The position numbers and the translations under genes were made by a program. A DNA stretch of 14,180 nt, taken from an uncultured Collinsella sp. GTDB taxonomy: Bacteria > Actinomycetota > Coriobacteriia > Coriobacteriales > Coriobacteriaceae. The stretch is from assembly GCA_938023905.1 (NCBI GenBank), contig CALJCO010000122.1, forward strand, positions 1 through 14,180, given 5' to 3'. A model generated the notes under the pieces. It saw nothing but the letters and a program-made list of their open reading frames with translations, did no database searches and had not been told where the DNA came from. Positions 5,416 to 12,735 of the stretch are shown here, piece by piece (the first letter of the stretch is position 1; each line of letters begins with the position of its first letter).

Positions 5416-6438
5416 ATGGCGCAGATGAGAATCAAGGACATTGCCGCCGAGGCGGGCGTGAGTCCGGCCACGGTCTCGCGCTATCTCAATAACCGCCCCG
5501 GGCAGATGACCGAGGAAACCCGCGCTCGCATCGCGGCGGTTATCGAGCGCACCGGCTATCGCCCACGTGCCGCCGCACGCAATCTGCGCAGCTCGCGCAC
5601 CAACCTCATCGGCGTGATCTTGGCCGACATTGCTAACCCGTTCTCCAGCGCCATGCTCGAAGGGCTTTCCGCCAGCGCCGCCGCGCGCGGCTGCTCGCTC
5701 ATGACGGCCATTAGCGGCAACGACCCCGCCAAGGAGGCAGAGTCGCTCACCAGACTTATCGATGCCGGCGTGGACGGCCTGGTCGTCAATACCTGCGGAG
5801 GCAACGACAAGGCGATTGCCGCGGCCGCGGGGCGCCTGCCCGTTGTACTGCTCGACCGCGACGTTGCCGACGGTGGCATCGATCTGGTGACCTCCAACAA
5901 CCGCGAGCTGGTTGCCGGCCTGGTAGACGCCTTGGCCGCTGCTGGCAGCGAGCGCCTGTGCCTGCTCACCGAGGCAAGCGATGACAGCCCCGTGCGTCGC
6001 GAGCGCGCCGAGGCCTTTGCCGACGAGCTTTCGCGCCGCGGTCTTGCGGGCGAGGTCGTCACCCTGGCCGACGGTGGCGCCACGGGTGTCAGTCGCCTGG
6101 ACGAGACCATCCGCGGCTATGCGGGTAAAAAGCTCGGCCTCATTGCCGTCAACGGTCTGGTCTTCCTGCGCCTGACCGAGGCGCTGGCACAGTTGGGACC
6201 TTCGTTGCCGGCTGGCCTCAAGATTGCGACGTTTGACGATTACCCCTGGAACCACGTGCTCTTTGGCGGTGTGACCACGGCCGCGCAAGACACCCTTACC
6301 ATTGCCGAGCGCGTAGTCGAGCGCCTGTCCGAGCGCATCGACGTCGTTACCACTACGGTGGGCGATGCCGCAAAGCTCGCCCCCAAGCGCATCGAGGTTC
6401 CCGGCCACATCGAACACCGCGCTTCGACCTCGCGCTAG
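5416..6438 (+). CDS. LacI-family transcriptional regulator (KdgR-like)
   Basis: A 340-residue regulator with an N-terminal helix-turn-helix, RIKDIAAEAGVSPATVSRYLN (about residues 5-25), the hinge region ending YRPRAAARNLRSSRTNLIGV, and a periplasmic-binding-protein-like effector domain (about 62-325) with the usual ADIANPFSS, GVDGLVV and KIATFDDYPW segments. The start is taken as the ATG at 5416 (GGGGT 5 nt upstream); ATG 5425 is also possible, and 5368 would add an unusual tail. It is divergent from kdgK. KdgR of Bacillus subtilis, also LacI-type, controls a kdgR-kdgK-kdgA cluster with KDG as inducer, so the same role is inferred here. The effector is not proven by sequence. A small terminator follows. 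Confidence 0.85.
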   Translation: MAQMRIKDIAAEAGVSPATVSRYLNNRPGQMTEETRARIAAVIERTGYRPRAAARNLRSSRTNLIGVILADIANPFSSAMLEGLSASAAARGCSLMTAISGNDPAKEAESLTRLIDAGVDGLVVNTCGGNDKAIAAAAGRLPVVLLDRDVADGGIDLVTSNNRELVAGLVDALAAAGSERLCLLTEASDDSPVRRERAEAFADELSRRGLAGEVVTLADGGATGVSRLDETIRGYAGKKLGLIAVNGLVFLRLTEALAQLGPSLPAGLKIATFDDYPWNHVLFGGVTTAAQDTLTIAERVVERLSERIDVVTTTVGDAAKLAPKRIEVPGHIEHRASTSR

Positions 6439-6455
6439 TCTCTTGGCCTCACGGC

Positions 6456-6475
6456 CGTGCTCGCGCACGTTTTTT
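6456..6475 (+). terminator. Terminator of the lacI-type gene
   Basis: CGTGC (6456-6460) and GCACG (6465-6469) form a short GC-rich stem with a 4-nt loop, immediately followed by six T (6470-6475). It starts 18 bp after the stop codon. Confidence 0.65.
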
Positions 6476-6491
6476 GAGCGCTTAATACGCT

Positions 6492-6507
6492 TTAACCCTG
6501 CGGAAAC
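6492..6507 (+). promoter_or_regulatory. GlnR-box candidate upstream of the glnA-like gene
   Basis: TTAAC, six bases (CCTGCG), then GAAAC fits the actinobacterial GlnR half-box pair gTnAC-n6-GaAAC except for T in place of the first G. It sits about 30 bp before the transcription start expected from the TAGTAT box at 6520-6525, and the downstream gene pair encodes a GlnR-like protein. The second box pair seen in Streptomyces targets is not evident. Confidence 0.5.
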
Positions 6508-6519
6508 ATTTTTCTGCGA

Positions 6520-6525
6520 TAGTAT
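6520..6525 (+). promoter_or_regulatory. -10 box of the glnA-like operon
   Basis: TAGTAT, preceded by GCGA, lies 47 bp upstream of the start codon. There is no recognisable -35; the GlnR-box candidate occupies that place, which would suit an activator-dependent promoter. TATAGA at 6532-6537 is an alternative. Confidence 0.35.
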
Positions 6526-6572
6526 CTGCGATATAGACCAGTCGAAACCCGCCCGAAAGAAAGGGGAGCGAC

Positions 6573-7910
6573 ATGAACCAGCAGAACATCGATTACGTAC
6601 TCCGCTCCGTAGAGCAGCGTGATATCCGCTTTGTGCGTCTGTGGTTTGTCGACATTCTCGGCCGCCTCAAAAACTTTGCTATTAGCCCCGAGGACCTCGA
6701 GGTCGCATTTGAGGAGGGCATTGGCTTTGACGGCTCGGCCATCGAGGGCTTTGCCACGCCCGAGGAAGCCGATATGCTGGCGTTCCCCGATGCCTCGACC
6801 TTCCAGATTCTGCCGTGGCGCCCGAGCCACAACGGCGTCGCCCGCGTGTTCTGCGACGTGTGCACTCCCGATCGCAAGCCGTTTGCCGGCGACCCGCGCG
6901 ATGCCCTGCGCCGCATGTTCCGCAAGGCCGAGAAGGCTGGCTATCTGCTCAACGTGGGCGCTGAGCTGGAGTATTACTACTTCCCCGACGAGCACACGCC
7001 CGAGCCGCTCGACAACGTGGGCTACTTCGATCTTTCGGTGAGCGATGCCGCTCGCGACCTGCGTCGTAACACGGTCCTCACGCTCGAGAAGATGTCCGTG
7101 CCCGTGGAGTACACCTTCCACGCCGCCGGTCGCTCACAGCACGGCATGAGCCTGCGCCACGCCGAGGCCCTGAGCATGTCCGACGCCATTACCACGGCCA
7201 AGCTCATCATTAAGCAGCAGGCTTACGAGAGCGGCTGCCACGCCTCCTTTATGCCCAAGCCGCTGGCGGGCGAGGACGGCAGCGCCATGTTTTTGCATCA
7301 GTCGCTGTTCGACCATGACGGCAACAACGTCTTTTGGGGCGAGGGCGACGAGAAGTACCATCTCTCCGACGTCGCCAAGCACTATATGGCCGGTATCTTG
7401 GCGCACGCGCGCGAGATTAGCGCCATCACCAACCCCACGGTCAATTCGTACAAGCGCATCACCACGGGCGGCGACTCCGTGCCGCAGTACGCCACGTGGG
7501 GCCTGCGCAACCGCGCAAGCATGATCCGCATCCCGGTCTACAAGCCCGGCAAGCAGCTTTCCACACGCATTGAGCTTCGCAGCCCCGACCCCATGGCCAA
7601 CCCGTACCTGGTCAACGCCGTCACGCTGGCGGCCGGTCTCGACGGCATCGAGCGCAAACTGGAACTCCCGCCCGAGGCCACGGCCGAGACGCTCAAGCTC
7701 ACCGACCGTCAGATGGTCGAGGCCGGCTACACGCCGCTGCCGCGCTCGCTCAAAGAGGCGCTCGACGTATTTGAGGACTCGCAGTTTATGAAGGATGCCC
7801 TCGGTGAGCACATCCACAGCTTCTTCCTTAAAAAGAAGCGTGACGAGTGGCATAAGTTCGAATCCACGATCACCGAGTGGGAGATCAAGCACTACCTGGC
7901 GAACTCCTAA
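6573..7910 (+). CDS. Glutamine synthetase-fold protein (GSI type) with altered active site
   Basis: A 445-residue member of the type I glutamine synthetase family, of GlnA2/GSI-alpha length. The fold is complete: beta-grasp with IGFDGSAIEGF (50-60), ELEYYYF (131-137), FMPKPLAGEDGSAM (226-239), TNPTVNSYKR (286-295), RNRASMIRIP (312-321), TRIELRSPDPMANPYL (331-346) and a normal C-terminus. Several catalytic positions differ from working enzymes: by alignment to E. coli numbering, Glu212 is Ala184, Glu220 is Gly191, His269 is Phe240 and Glu327 is Asp301. Glu129, Glu131, His271 and Glu357 are kept (Glu131, Glu133, His242, Glu334). There is no Tyr adenylylation motif. Three of the six metal ligands are missing, so ordinary ATP-dependent glutamine synthesis is doubtful. 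A good ribosome site (AAAGGGGA) precedes the ATG. The GlnR-like gene follows after 50 bp. It may be a regulatory paralogue or use a different substrate; a normal glnA would be expected elsewhere. Confidence 0.85.
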   Translation: MNQQNIDYVLRSVEQRDIRFVRLWFVDILGRLKNFAISPEDLEVAFEEGIGFDGSAIEGFATPEEADMLAFPDASTFQILPWRPSHNGVARVFCDVCTPDRKPFAGDPRDALRRMFRKAEKAGYLLNVGAELEYYYFPDEHTPEPLDNVGYFDLSVSDAARDLRRNTVLTLEKMSVPVEYTFHAAGRSQHGMSLRHAEALSMSDAITTAKLIIKQQAYESGCHASFMPKPLAGEDGSAMFLHQSLFDHDGNNVFWGEGDEKYHLSDVAKHYMAGILAHAREISAITNPTVNSYKRITTGGDSVPQYATWGLRNRASMIRIPVYKPGKQLSTRIELRSPDPMANPYLVNAVTLAAGLDGIERKLELPPEATAETLKLTDRQMVEAGYTPLPRSLKEALDVFEDSQFMKDALGEHIHSFFLKKKRDEWHKFESTITEWEIKHYLANS

Positions 7911-7960
7911 TCGCGCTGGCTTGTCCCAGTACGATTGAGCTCATTTCTTTGGAGGCCGAT

Positions 7961-8623
7961 ATGTCCGAAAAGAGTGCCCTGTTCATGGCGCGCACGACGC
8001 GCTTCCACGAGTTTGCCCGCAGCTTGACGACTACCCTGGGTGTCGAGGTGAGCCTGGCCACCCCCGATTCGCCGACTGCGGCGCACGACTTCGACCTGCT
8101 GATTCTCGATTCCGATGGCATCCGTAGCGACCGCATCGATCAGATCGCCAAGTGGCTTGACGATCGCGGCGGCGTTCCCATGCTGGTGATCGTCGACGAC
8201 GAGGCGCTCGGCACCCTGCGCCTGCCCAATCACGCGCATGCCGACTTTGTATGCCCCACGGCGACGCCCAACGAGCTCAAGGCTCGTGCGCAGCGCCTGA
8301 TGGGCGAGGAGGAGACCGTCACCGCCGACGATGTACTCAACATCGATAACCTCGAGATCAACCTGGCTACCTACCAGGTGACGCTCGATAACGAGCCCAT
8401 CGACCTGACGCTGATGGAGTACTCGCTGCTGAGCTTTTTGGCCACGCACCCCAACCGTGCCTACAGCCGCGAGGTGCTGCTGCACCGCGTGTGGGGCTTT
8501 GAGTACTGCGGCGGCACGCGCACCGTCGACGTGCACATCCGACGCATCCGCTCCAAGGTGGGCCCGCAGATTGCGGCACACATCACCACCGTCCGTGGCG
8601 TGGGTTATCTGTTTAAGGACTAG
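7961..8623 (+). CDS. GlnR-like orphan response regulator (OmpR family, atypical receiver)
   Basis: A 220-residue transcription factor with two domains. The N-terminal receiver-like domain (1-115) keeps the central aspartate (Asp50, in DLLILD) but lacks the N-terminal acidic pair and the conserved lysine (the place reads VCPTATPNEL instead of a K-P motif). This matches the atypical receiver of actinobacterial GlnR. The C-terminal winged helix (about 120-220) is standard OmpR type: LTLMEYSLLSFLATHPNRAYSREVLLHRVWG, then RTVDVHIRRIRSK and TVRGVGYLF. The start is the ATG at 7961, with TTGGAGG 6 nt upstream. It follows the glutamine synthetase-like gene by 50 bp and is probably co-transcribed with it; no histidine kinase gene is present. 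A role in nitrogen control is inferred. RegX3-like or other OmpR regulators are the alternative. Confidence 0.8.
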   Translation: MSEKSALFMARTTRFHEFARSLTTTLGVEVSLATPDSPTAAHDFDLLILDSDGIRSDRIDQIAKWLDDRGGVPMLVIVDDEALGTLRLPNHAHADFVCPTATPNELKARAQRLMGEEETVTADDVLNIDNLEINLATYQVTLDNEPIDLTLMEYSLLSFLATHPNRAYSREVLLHRVWGFEYCGGTRTVDVHIRRIRSKVGPQIAAHITTVRGVGYLFKD

Positions 8624-8645
8624 CAAGTAAATAGAGGGCAATGTG

Positions 8646-8680
8646 AGGGTACCGGAGATTTCACCAGTACCCTTTTCTCG
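8646..8680 (+). terminator. Terminator after the GlnR-like gene
   Basis: AGGGTAC (8646-8652) and GTACCCT (8667-8673) form the stem. GG/CC pairs extend it after one mismatch, and it is followed by TTTTCTCGTTT. It ends the nitrogen operon and separates it from the A/T-richer cassette. Confidence 0.7.
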
Positions 8681-8807
8681 TTTAGGACGAAAAGAAGACC
8701 TTTCACCGATTAAAAGTGTGTCAGTAAAAACAATATCAAACGTATAACACTATCTAGCAAATATCATCTAGTTACCGTATCTCCCTACTACACGGATGGA
8801 GGAAGAA

Positions 8808-9935
8808 ATGCGTTATTCGAGAAAGGTGATTGTCGGATTCATAGTGTTGCTTGCCGCCCTGATGTCTCCAAGGTTGGTTTTTGGAGACGACGACTTGGTC
8901 CGTGTCACACCGCAAATAGCTGTGGAGCAAGCGCAGGCTTTCTTTGATGATGTATCGGATGAGCCGGTGACCGCTTGTGACCCAGTAAAAATGGTGAATT
9001 CCGATGGGGAATCAATCGGGTATATCGTTCGTGCGAAGCGGGATGACGTTAACTATGGCTACGTCGTATTTGATTCAGAGCGATCTTGGTGGATCAGCGA
9101 ATACTGCTTGGCTCCGAACGCTCTTTTACCTATCGAGAGTGCAAGCGAAGAAATTGCACTCCTCGCATCCTCGGATAACGTCGTTGCGTTAAAGATTGAC
9201 GAGCTAACTGTTGGCGTTGCCGACTTAGATAAAAACATTGTTTTAGACGCAAGTGGAAAAAAAGTACCAAATAAATTGTCCTCGGGAGGCAATCGCAGCG
9301 GATCGCCGGAACATTTCGATGACGTTTTTGTATCTGCCAAGGATTTGTATAAACAGGGATATGTTGTTGATGCGAGCAAAACGGTTTCGGGAATAATAAC
9401 GCCAACGCAAACAGAAGTTATCAAAGAAACGGGGACTTATGCTTGCGCTGTTTCGGCAATGTTTGCAGTTAGCAGTCACTATGTGACTTTGAACCGCCTT
9501 AAATTGTCCGATTTATACTCGGAGCTTTGGAGGCTGTCGGGGACATGGGAAGAAGAAGAAAAGAAATATGATCAAGCGACTGGTCTGTACTTTACTCAAG
9601 GCAAGACTTCTCCTGACAAACCCGCTCCGGCCTTAAAGGAGTTTTGTGCAAGACGAGGCAAGGAGCTTGAGACGTCATTCGTTTGGTATCCGTCATGGGA
9701 TTCCTTTAGGGTGAATACCGACTCGGGGAATCTGAGTATTTTCTCTGGAAGGCTCCGGTCAAATGGCAGCGGGCACGCAATGGCAGTTGTGGGCTACGTG
9801 GCAATGCATAACACATACTCGAATGCCAAGAAGTACCTGCTTGTTGTTTGGAATGGATGGACAAACCAGCTACAGTTTCTTCCATATGACGTATCAATTT
9901 ACACGTCTCACGATGGCACATATTGCAAGGGTTGA
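8808..9935 (+). CDS. Secreted papain-like cysteine peptidase (C10/C39-like) with pro-region
   Basis: A 375-residue exported protein. Residues 1-26 are a signal peptide (MRYSRK, hydrophobic core, then VFG before DDD). Residues about 30-105 resemble the streptopain pro-domain (Spi type): VTPQIAVEQAQAFFDDV, then GYVVFDSERSWWISEYCLAPN. The catalytic domain (about 195-375) has a likely nucleophile Cys213 in TGTYACAVSAMFAVSSHY, a His323 in GSGHAMAVVGY, and Asn349 followed by Trp351 in VVWNGW, the Cys-His-Asn order of papain-like enzymes. The start is the ATG at 8808, with GGAGGAAG just upstream; the ATG at 8796 overlaps that site. Codon use is more A/T-rich than in the flanking genes, which suggests transfer. 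It heads a three-gene cassette. The peptidase call is inferred from motif order; substrate and exact family are unknown. Confidence 0.7.
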   Translation: MRYSRKVIVGFIVLLAALMSPRLVFGDDDLVRVTPQIAVEQAQAFFDDVSDEPVTACDPVKMVNSDGESIGYIVRAKRDDVNYGYVVFDSERSWWISEYCLAPNALLPIESASEEIALLASSDNVVALKIDELTVGVADLDKNIVLDASGKKVPNKLSSGGNRSGSPEHFDDVFVSAKDLYKQGYVVDASKTVSGIITPTQTEVIKETGTYACAVSAMFAVSSHYVTLNRLKLSDLYSELWRLSGTWEEEEKKYDQATGLYFTQGKTSPDKPAPALKEFCARRGKELETSFVWYPSWDSFRVNTDSGNLSIFSGRLRSNGSGHAMAVVGYVAMHNTYSNAKKYLLVVWNGWTNQLQFLPYDVSIYTSHDGTYCKG

Positions 9936-9943
9936 TTGTACTC

Positions 9944-10300
9944 GTGAACGGCGACAAGTTCATTCGAAGGGCAATGCTCCTATTGGTGCTTTCCTTTGCT
10001 TTGCTCACCGCAGCGAGCTTCTTTCTGTTAAGGGCGACTAATGGGGGAGAAAACGACACGGTTGTTGCAGTCGAGGTGCGCGCTCTATCGGATGTTCATA
10101 ACGGGCAATTTGAGGCGCTTATGCCAAGTGGTTGCCGTAAGAGAATCGATATGCGCCGTAAGTCAAGTTCCGGATATGTCTCAGGGTTGAAAGCAGGTGA
10201 TAAATGGATTCTAGTTTTTGTGGAAGATAAGGAACTTGACGGGACTGTTCTGTATCCCCATTCAGCTGAGAAAGTCAAATCAAGTAGACAAGGGGAATGA
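9944..10300 (+). CDS. Small single-pass membrane protein of unknown function
   Basis: A protein of about 118 residues from the GTG at 9944. Its N-terminus is basic (NGDKFIRRAM) and leads into one hydrophobic segment (LLLVLSFALLTAASFFLL, about residues 12-29), followed by an extracytoplasmic part of about 85 residues with a beta-rich look: VVAVEVRALSD, YVSGLKAGDKWILVFVED. The start is uncertain. A TTG at 9932 would overlap the upstream stop codon, while the GTG has AAGGG 12 nt before it. It is packed between the peptidase and the next secreted protein, so the three are probably one operon. I do not recognise the family. Since streptopain-type peptidases are often paired with a dedicated inhibitor, such a role is conceivable, but nothing in the sequence proves it. 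Confidence 0.6.
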   Translation: MNGDKFIRRAMLLLVLSFALLTAASFFLLRATNGGENDTVVAVEVRALSDVHNGQFEALMPSGCRKRIDMRRKSSSGYVSGLKAGDKWILVFVEDKELDGTVLYPHSAEKVKSSRQGE

Positions 10301-10303
10301 AGA

Positions 10304-10888
10304 ATGATTGATAGAAAGCAGTTCTTAGGTCTGATGGCGGGGGCTCCTATTTTGATGCGAGCCGGGATGGCAGAAGCCGTGGAGTTGCCGGACGCTCAGA
10401 AGCGATTGACGCTCGTGGTCGACACGGTGGTCAGAGATGAAAATGGCAATGAAAAAACGCGAACAAGAAGCAGAGAGACTATTTTCACGCCAGAGAGCAA
10501 AACTGTGTCTGCCGACGCTATGGCCGGTGATGTCATAACAATCCAGAGGGAATCAGATGAAACGTTGCCGCTGCTTGCCAAGATTGAGCTCACAGTCGCT
10601 TATTATAACGATAAAACAGAAATTGAGATTCGTTCCGGAAAGTACTCGATAGTCCAAATCGATCCGCTTGTGATGTATGCAAACGCTTGGTATGCGCTCA
10701 TGCAGAAAGATAAATATGTGATGAACTACTTCGCAGAAGGCGAAGCATCATATGAAACGGGGTGGGGGCCAACGCCATACGACGCGGAGAAGGATAAGTG
10801 GACGTGCGGATCAGGCATGGGCGCGACGATTACGGACTTCATTAACGATTCAACATATAGCTTTGCTATCGACTGTTATATCGAATAG
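10304..10888 (+). CDS. Secreted protein of unknown function
   Basis: A 194-residue protein that starts 3 bp after the preceding stop codon, with AAGGGGA upstream. The N-terminus MIDRKQFLGLMAGAPILMRAGMAEA reads as a signal peptide with a probable cut after AEA (residue 25). DRKQFLGL resembles a degenerate Tat motif with RK in place of RR, so Sec or Tat export is open. The mature part has no recognised domain. It is acidic-polar with beta-like stretches (LTLVVDTVVRDENG, IELTVAYYNDKTEIEI), a WYALMQKDKYVMNYF segment and two cysteines near the C-terminus (about residues 167 and 191) that could form a disulfide. Base composition is A/T-rich like its two upstream partners. Being co-transcribed with the secreted peptidase, it could be a substrate, inhibitor or partner. 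Confidence 0.65.
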   Translation: MIDRKQFLGLMAGAPILMRAGMAEAVELPDAQKRLTLVVDTVVRDENGNEKTRTRSRETIFTPESKTVSADAMAGDVITIQRESDETLPLLAKIELTVAYYNDKTEIEIRSGKYSIVQIDPLVMYANAWYALMQKDKYVMNYFAEGEASYETGWGPTPYDAEKDKWTCGSGMGATITDFINDSTYSFAIDCYIE

Positions 10889-11007
10889 ACATGACGGCAT
10901 AAAACGAATTGGCCTATAAGCATGTCATTACTTAAGCAAAGCTGAAATCTTGGCATCTAGTGCTCGGGACTGCCCAGCTTGGGGTACAACTCAACGTGAA
11001 CAATGAT

Positions 11008-11036
11008 GGCCCGCCACATGTTTGGCGGGCCTTTGG
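11008..11036 (+). terminator. Terminator between the secreted-protein cassette and htrA
   Basis: GGCCCGCCA (11008-11016) and TGGCGGGCC (11023-11031) form a perfect 9-bp stem with a 6-nt loop, followed by TTTGGTT. It closes the cassette 120 bp after its last gene. The T-run is short, and htrA starts only 30 bp later, so it could also act as an attenuator in the htrA leader. Confidence 0.6.
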
Positions 11037-11060
11037 TTATTTGACGAAAGGATCGCAGCT

Positions 11061-12524
11061 ATGAGCGAGTACGATTCCCAGCGTCCCCAGGATGCGGGCA
11101 ACGCCGGCGAGACCCAGCAGCAGCCGCGCGTGCAGGTGGAGTCGACGCCTGCCGATGGCAGTAACATTCCTTACGTGCAGGCCTACGACACGCAGACCGG
11201 AAAGCCGCTGGGCAGCCAGCAGGTTGTAAACAAGCACACCGTGGTCAAGACTAAGACCAAAAAGCTGCCGATCTTTATTACGGCGCTCGCCGGCTGTGCA
11301 TGCGGCGCCCTGCTGGTCATTGCGCTCATTATGAGTGGCACGCTCAACATTGGCAGCGGAAAGAATGCCGTGACGGCGGGTGCTTCGGGTTCATCGACGC
11401 AAAAGATTACGATCGACTCCGAGGACACCACGCTGGCCGAGGCCGTCTCTGCCAAGGCGCTGCCCTCCGTGGTTTCCATTACCGCCACTTCGAGCGGCGG
11501 CCAGAATGGCTCGCTTTCGCAGTCTGCCGACGAGTCGGACGGCTCGGGCAGCGTCGGTTCGGGCGTTGTGCTCGATACCGAGGGCCACATCCTCACCAAC
11601 AACCACGTGGTCGATGGCTATGACCAGTACGTGGTGACCATGGACGACGGCACCACCTACGAGGCCGAGTTCGTGGGCAACGATGCTTCGAGCGACCTAG
11701 CCGTCATCAAGCTCAAGGATGCTGACGCCTCTAAGGTCACGCCGATCGAGATCGGCGACTCTTCCAAGCTCAACGTGGGCGAGTGGGTCATGGCGATCGG
11801 CTCGCCGTTCGGCAACGAGCAGTCTGTCTCCACGGGTATCGTGTCGGCGCTGTATCGCTCCACGGCCATGAGCTCTACCAACGGTAACACCATCTATGCC
11901 AACATGATCCAGACCGATGCCGCCATCAACCCGGGCAACTCCGGCGGCGCGCTCGTTAACGACAACGGTGAGCTGGTGGGTATCAACTCGCTCATCGAGA
12001 GCTACTCGGGCTCCAGCTCGGGCGTGGGCTTTGCCATTCCCGTTAACTATGCCAAGAACATTGCCGACCAGATCATCGACGGCAAGACGCCGGTTCATCC
12101 GTACCTGGGCGCCACGCTTTCGAGCGTCAACGCGCTCAATGCTCGCACTAACAAGCTGAGCACCGATAGCGGCGCGTACGTGGCAAGCGTCGTCGAGGAC
12201 GGTCCTGCCGCCAAGGCCGGCATCCAAGAGGGCGATGTCATTACCAAGCTGGGCGACGATGAGATTTCGAGCGCCGATGGCCTGATCATCGCGCTGCGCA
12301 GCCACGAGGTGGGCGAGAAGGTCGAGATCACGCTCATGCGCGGCAAGGAAGAGAAGAAGGTTACCGTCGAGCTGGGCTCCGACGAGGAGCTGCAGAACCA
12401 GCAGCAGGACGACAGCGCGACCGACACCGGCAACGGCGGTATTACCGACGAACAGCTGCGCCAGTACCTGGAGGAGCTGCTGGGCCAGCAGGGCCAGGGT
12501 CAAGGCTACGGTCAGGGTTACTAG
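11061..12524 (+). CDS. htrA: HtrA/DegP-family membrane-anchored serine protease with PDZ domain
   Basis: A 487-residue envelope quality-control protease. A polar cytoplasmic region of about 68 residues precedes a single membrane span (about 70-92, IFITALAGCACGALLVIALIM), so the catalytic part lies outside the cell. The trypsin-like domain (about 120-335) has the complete triad: His182 in LTNNHVVDGYD, Asp212 in SSDLAVIKL, Ser294 in NPGNSGGAL. A single PDZ domain follows (about 345-440: YLGATLSS, GAYVASVVEDGPAAKAGIQEGDVI). The tail is acidic and Gln-rich and ends in a Gly/Gln/Tyr repeat (GQQGQGQGYGQGY). The start is the ATG at 11061, with GAAAGGA upstream; an upstream in-frame ATG at 11022 lies inside the terminator hairpin. 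This is the usual layout of actinobacterial HtrA. It is followed by a strong terminator and stands as a single gene. Confidence 0.93.
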   Translation: MSEYDSQRPQDAGNAGETQQQPRVQVESTPADGSNIPYVQAYDTQTGKPLGSQQVVNKHTVVKTKTKKLPIFITALAGCACGALLVIALIMSGTLNIGSGKNAVTAGASGSSTQKITIDSEDTTLAEAVSAKALPSVVSITATSSGGQNGSLSQSADESDGSGSVGSGVVLDTEGHILTNNHVVDGYDQYVVTMDDGTTYEAEFVGNDASSDLAVIKLKDADASKVTPIEIGDSSKLNVGEWVMAIGSPFGNEQSVSTGIVSALYRSTAMSSTNGNTIYANMIQTDAAINPGNSGGALVNDNGELVGINSLIESYSGSSSGVGFAIPVNYAKNIADQIIDGKTPVHPYLGATLSSVNALNARTNKLSTDSGAYVASVVEDGPAAKAGIQEGDVITKLGDDEISSADGLIIALRSHEVGEKVEITLMRGKEEKKVTVELGSDEELQNQQQDDSATDTGNGGITDEQLRQYLEELLGQQGQGQGYGQGY

Positions 12525-12554
12525 CGAGCCGTTTCGCACATATCGAGGCCAGGG

Positions 12555-12588
12555 GGGCTGTCCCATCAACGTGGGACAGCCCTTTTTT
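12555..12588 (+). terminator. Terminator of htrA
   Basis: GGGCTGTCCCA (12555-12565) and TGGGACAGCCC (12572-12582) form a perfect 11-bp stem with a 6-nt loop, followed by six T (12583-12588). Confidence 0.9.
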
Positions 12589-12594
12589 CTTATT

Positions 12595-12623
12595 GATCCG
12601 TTGGGGACGGAGGAAAACGGATC
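12595..12623. repeat. 8-bp inverted repeat after the htrA terminator
   Basis: GATCCGTT (12595-12602) and AACGGATC (12616-12623) are separated by 13 bp of purine-rich sequence. No T-run of note follows. Function is not evident; it resembles a small REP-like intergenic element. Confidence 0.35.
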
Positions 12624-12735
12624 ATTTGGAACTGACAGGGGCATGGTTTGATCGCGCGATCCACCCCAGTCTGGCGGCTGCCGATTCGGTGCGGTTCGAG
12701 ACCGCTATTCGGCCTCATTGCGACCGGTGGTACTC

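Noticed and set aside
5335..6468. Minus-strand open frame of 377 codons opposite the lacI-type gene
   Set aside because: Shadow frame; the plus strand encodes a clear LacI-family protein.
11697..12644. Minus-strand open frame opposite htrA
   Set aside because: Shadow frame crossing the htrA terminator; no motif.
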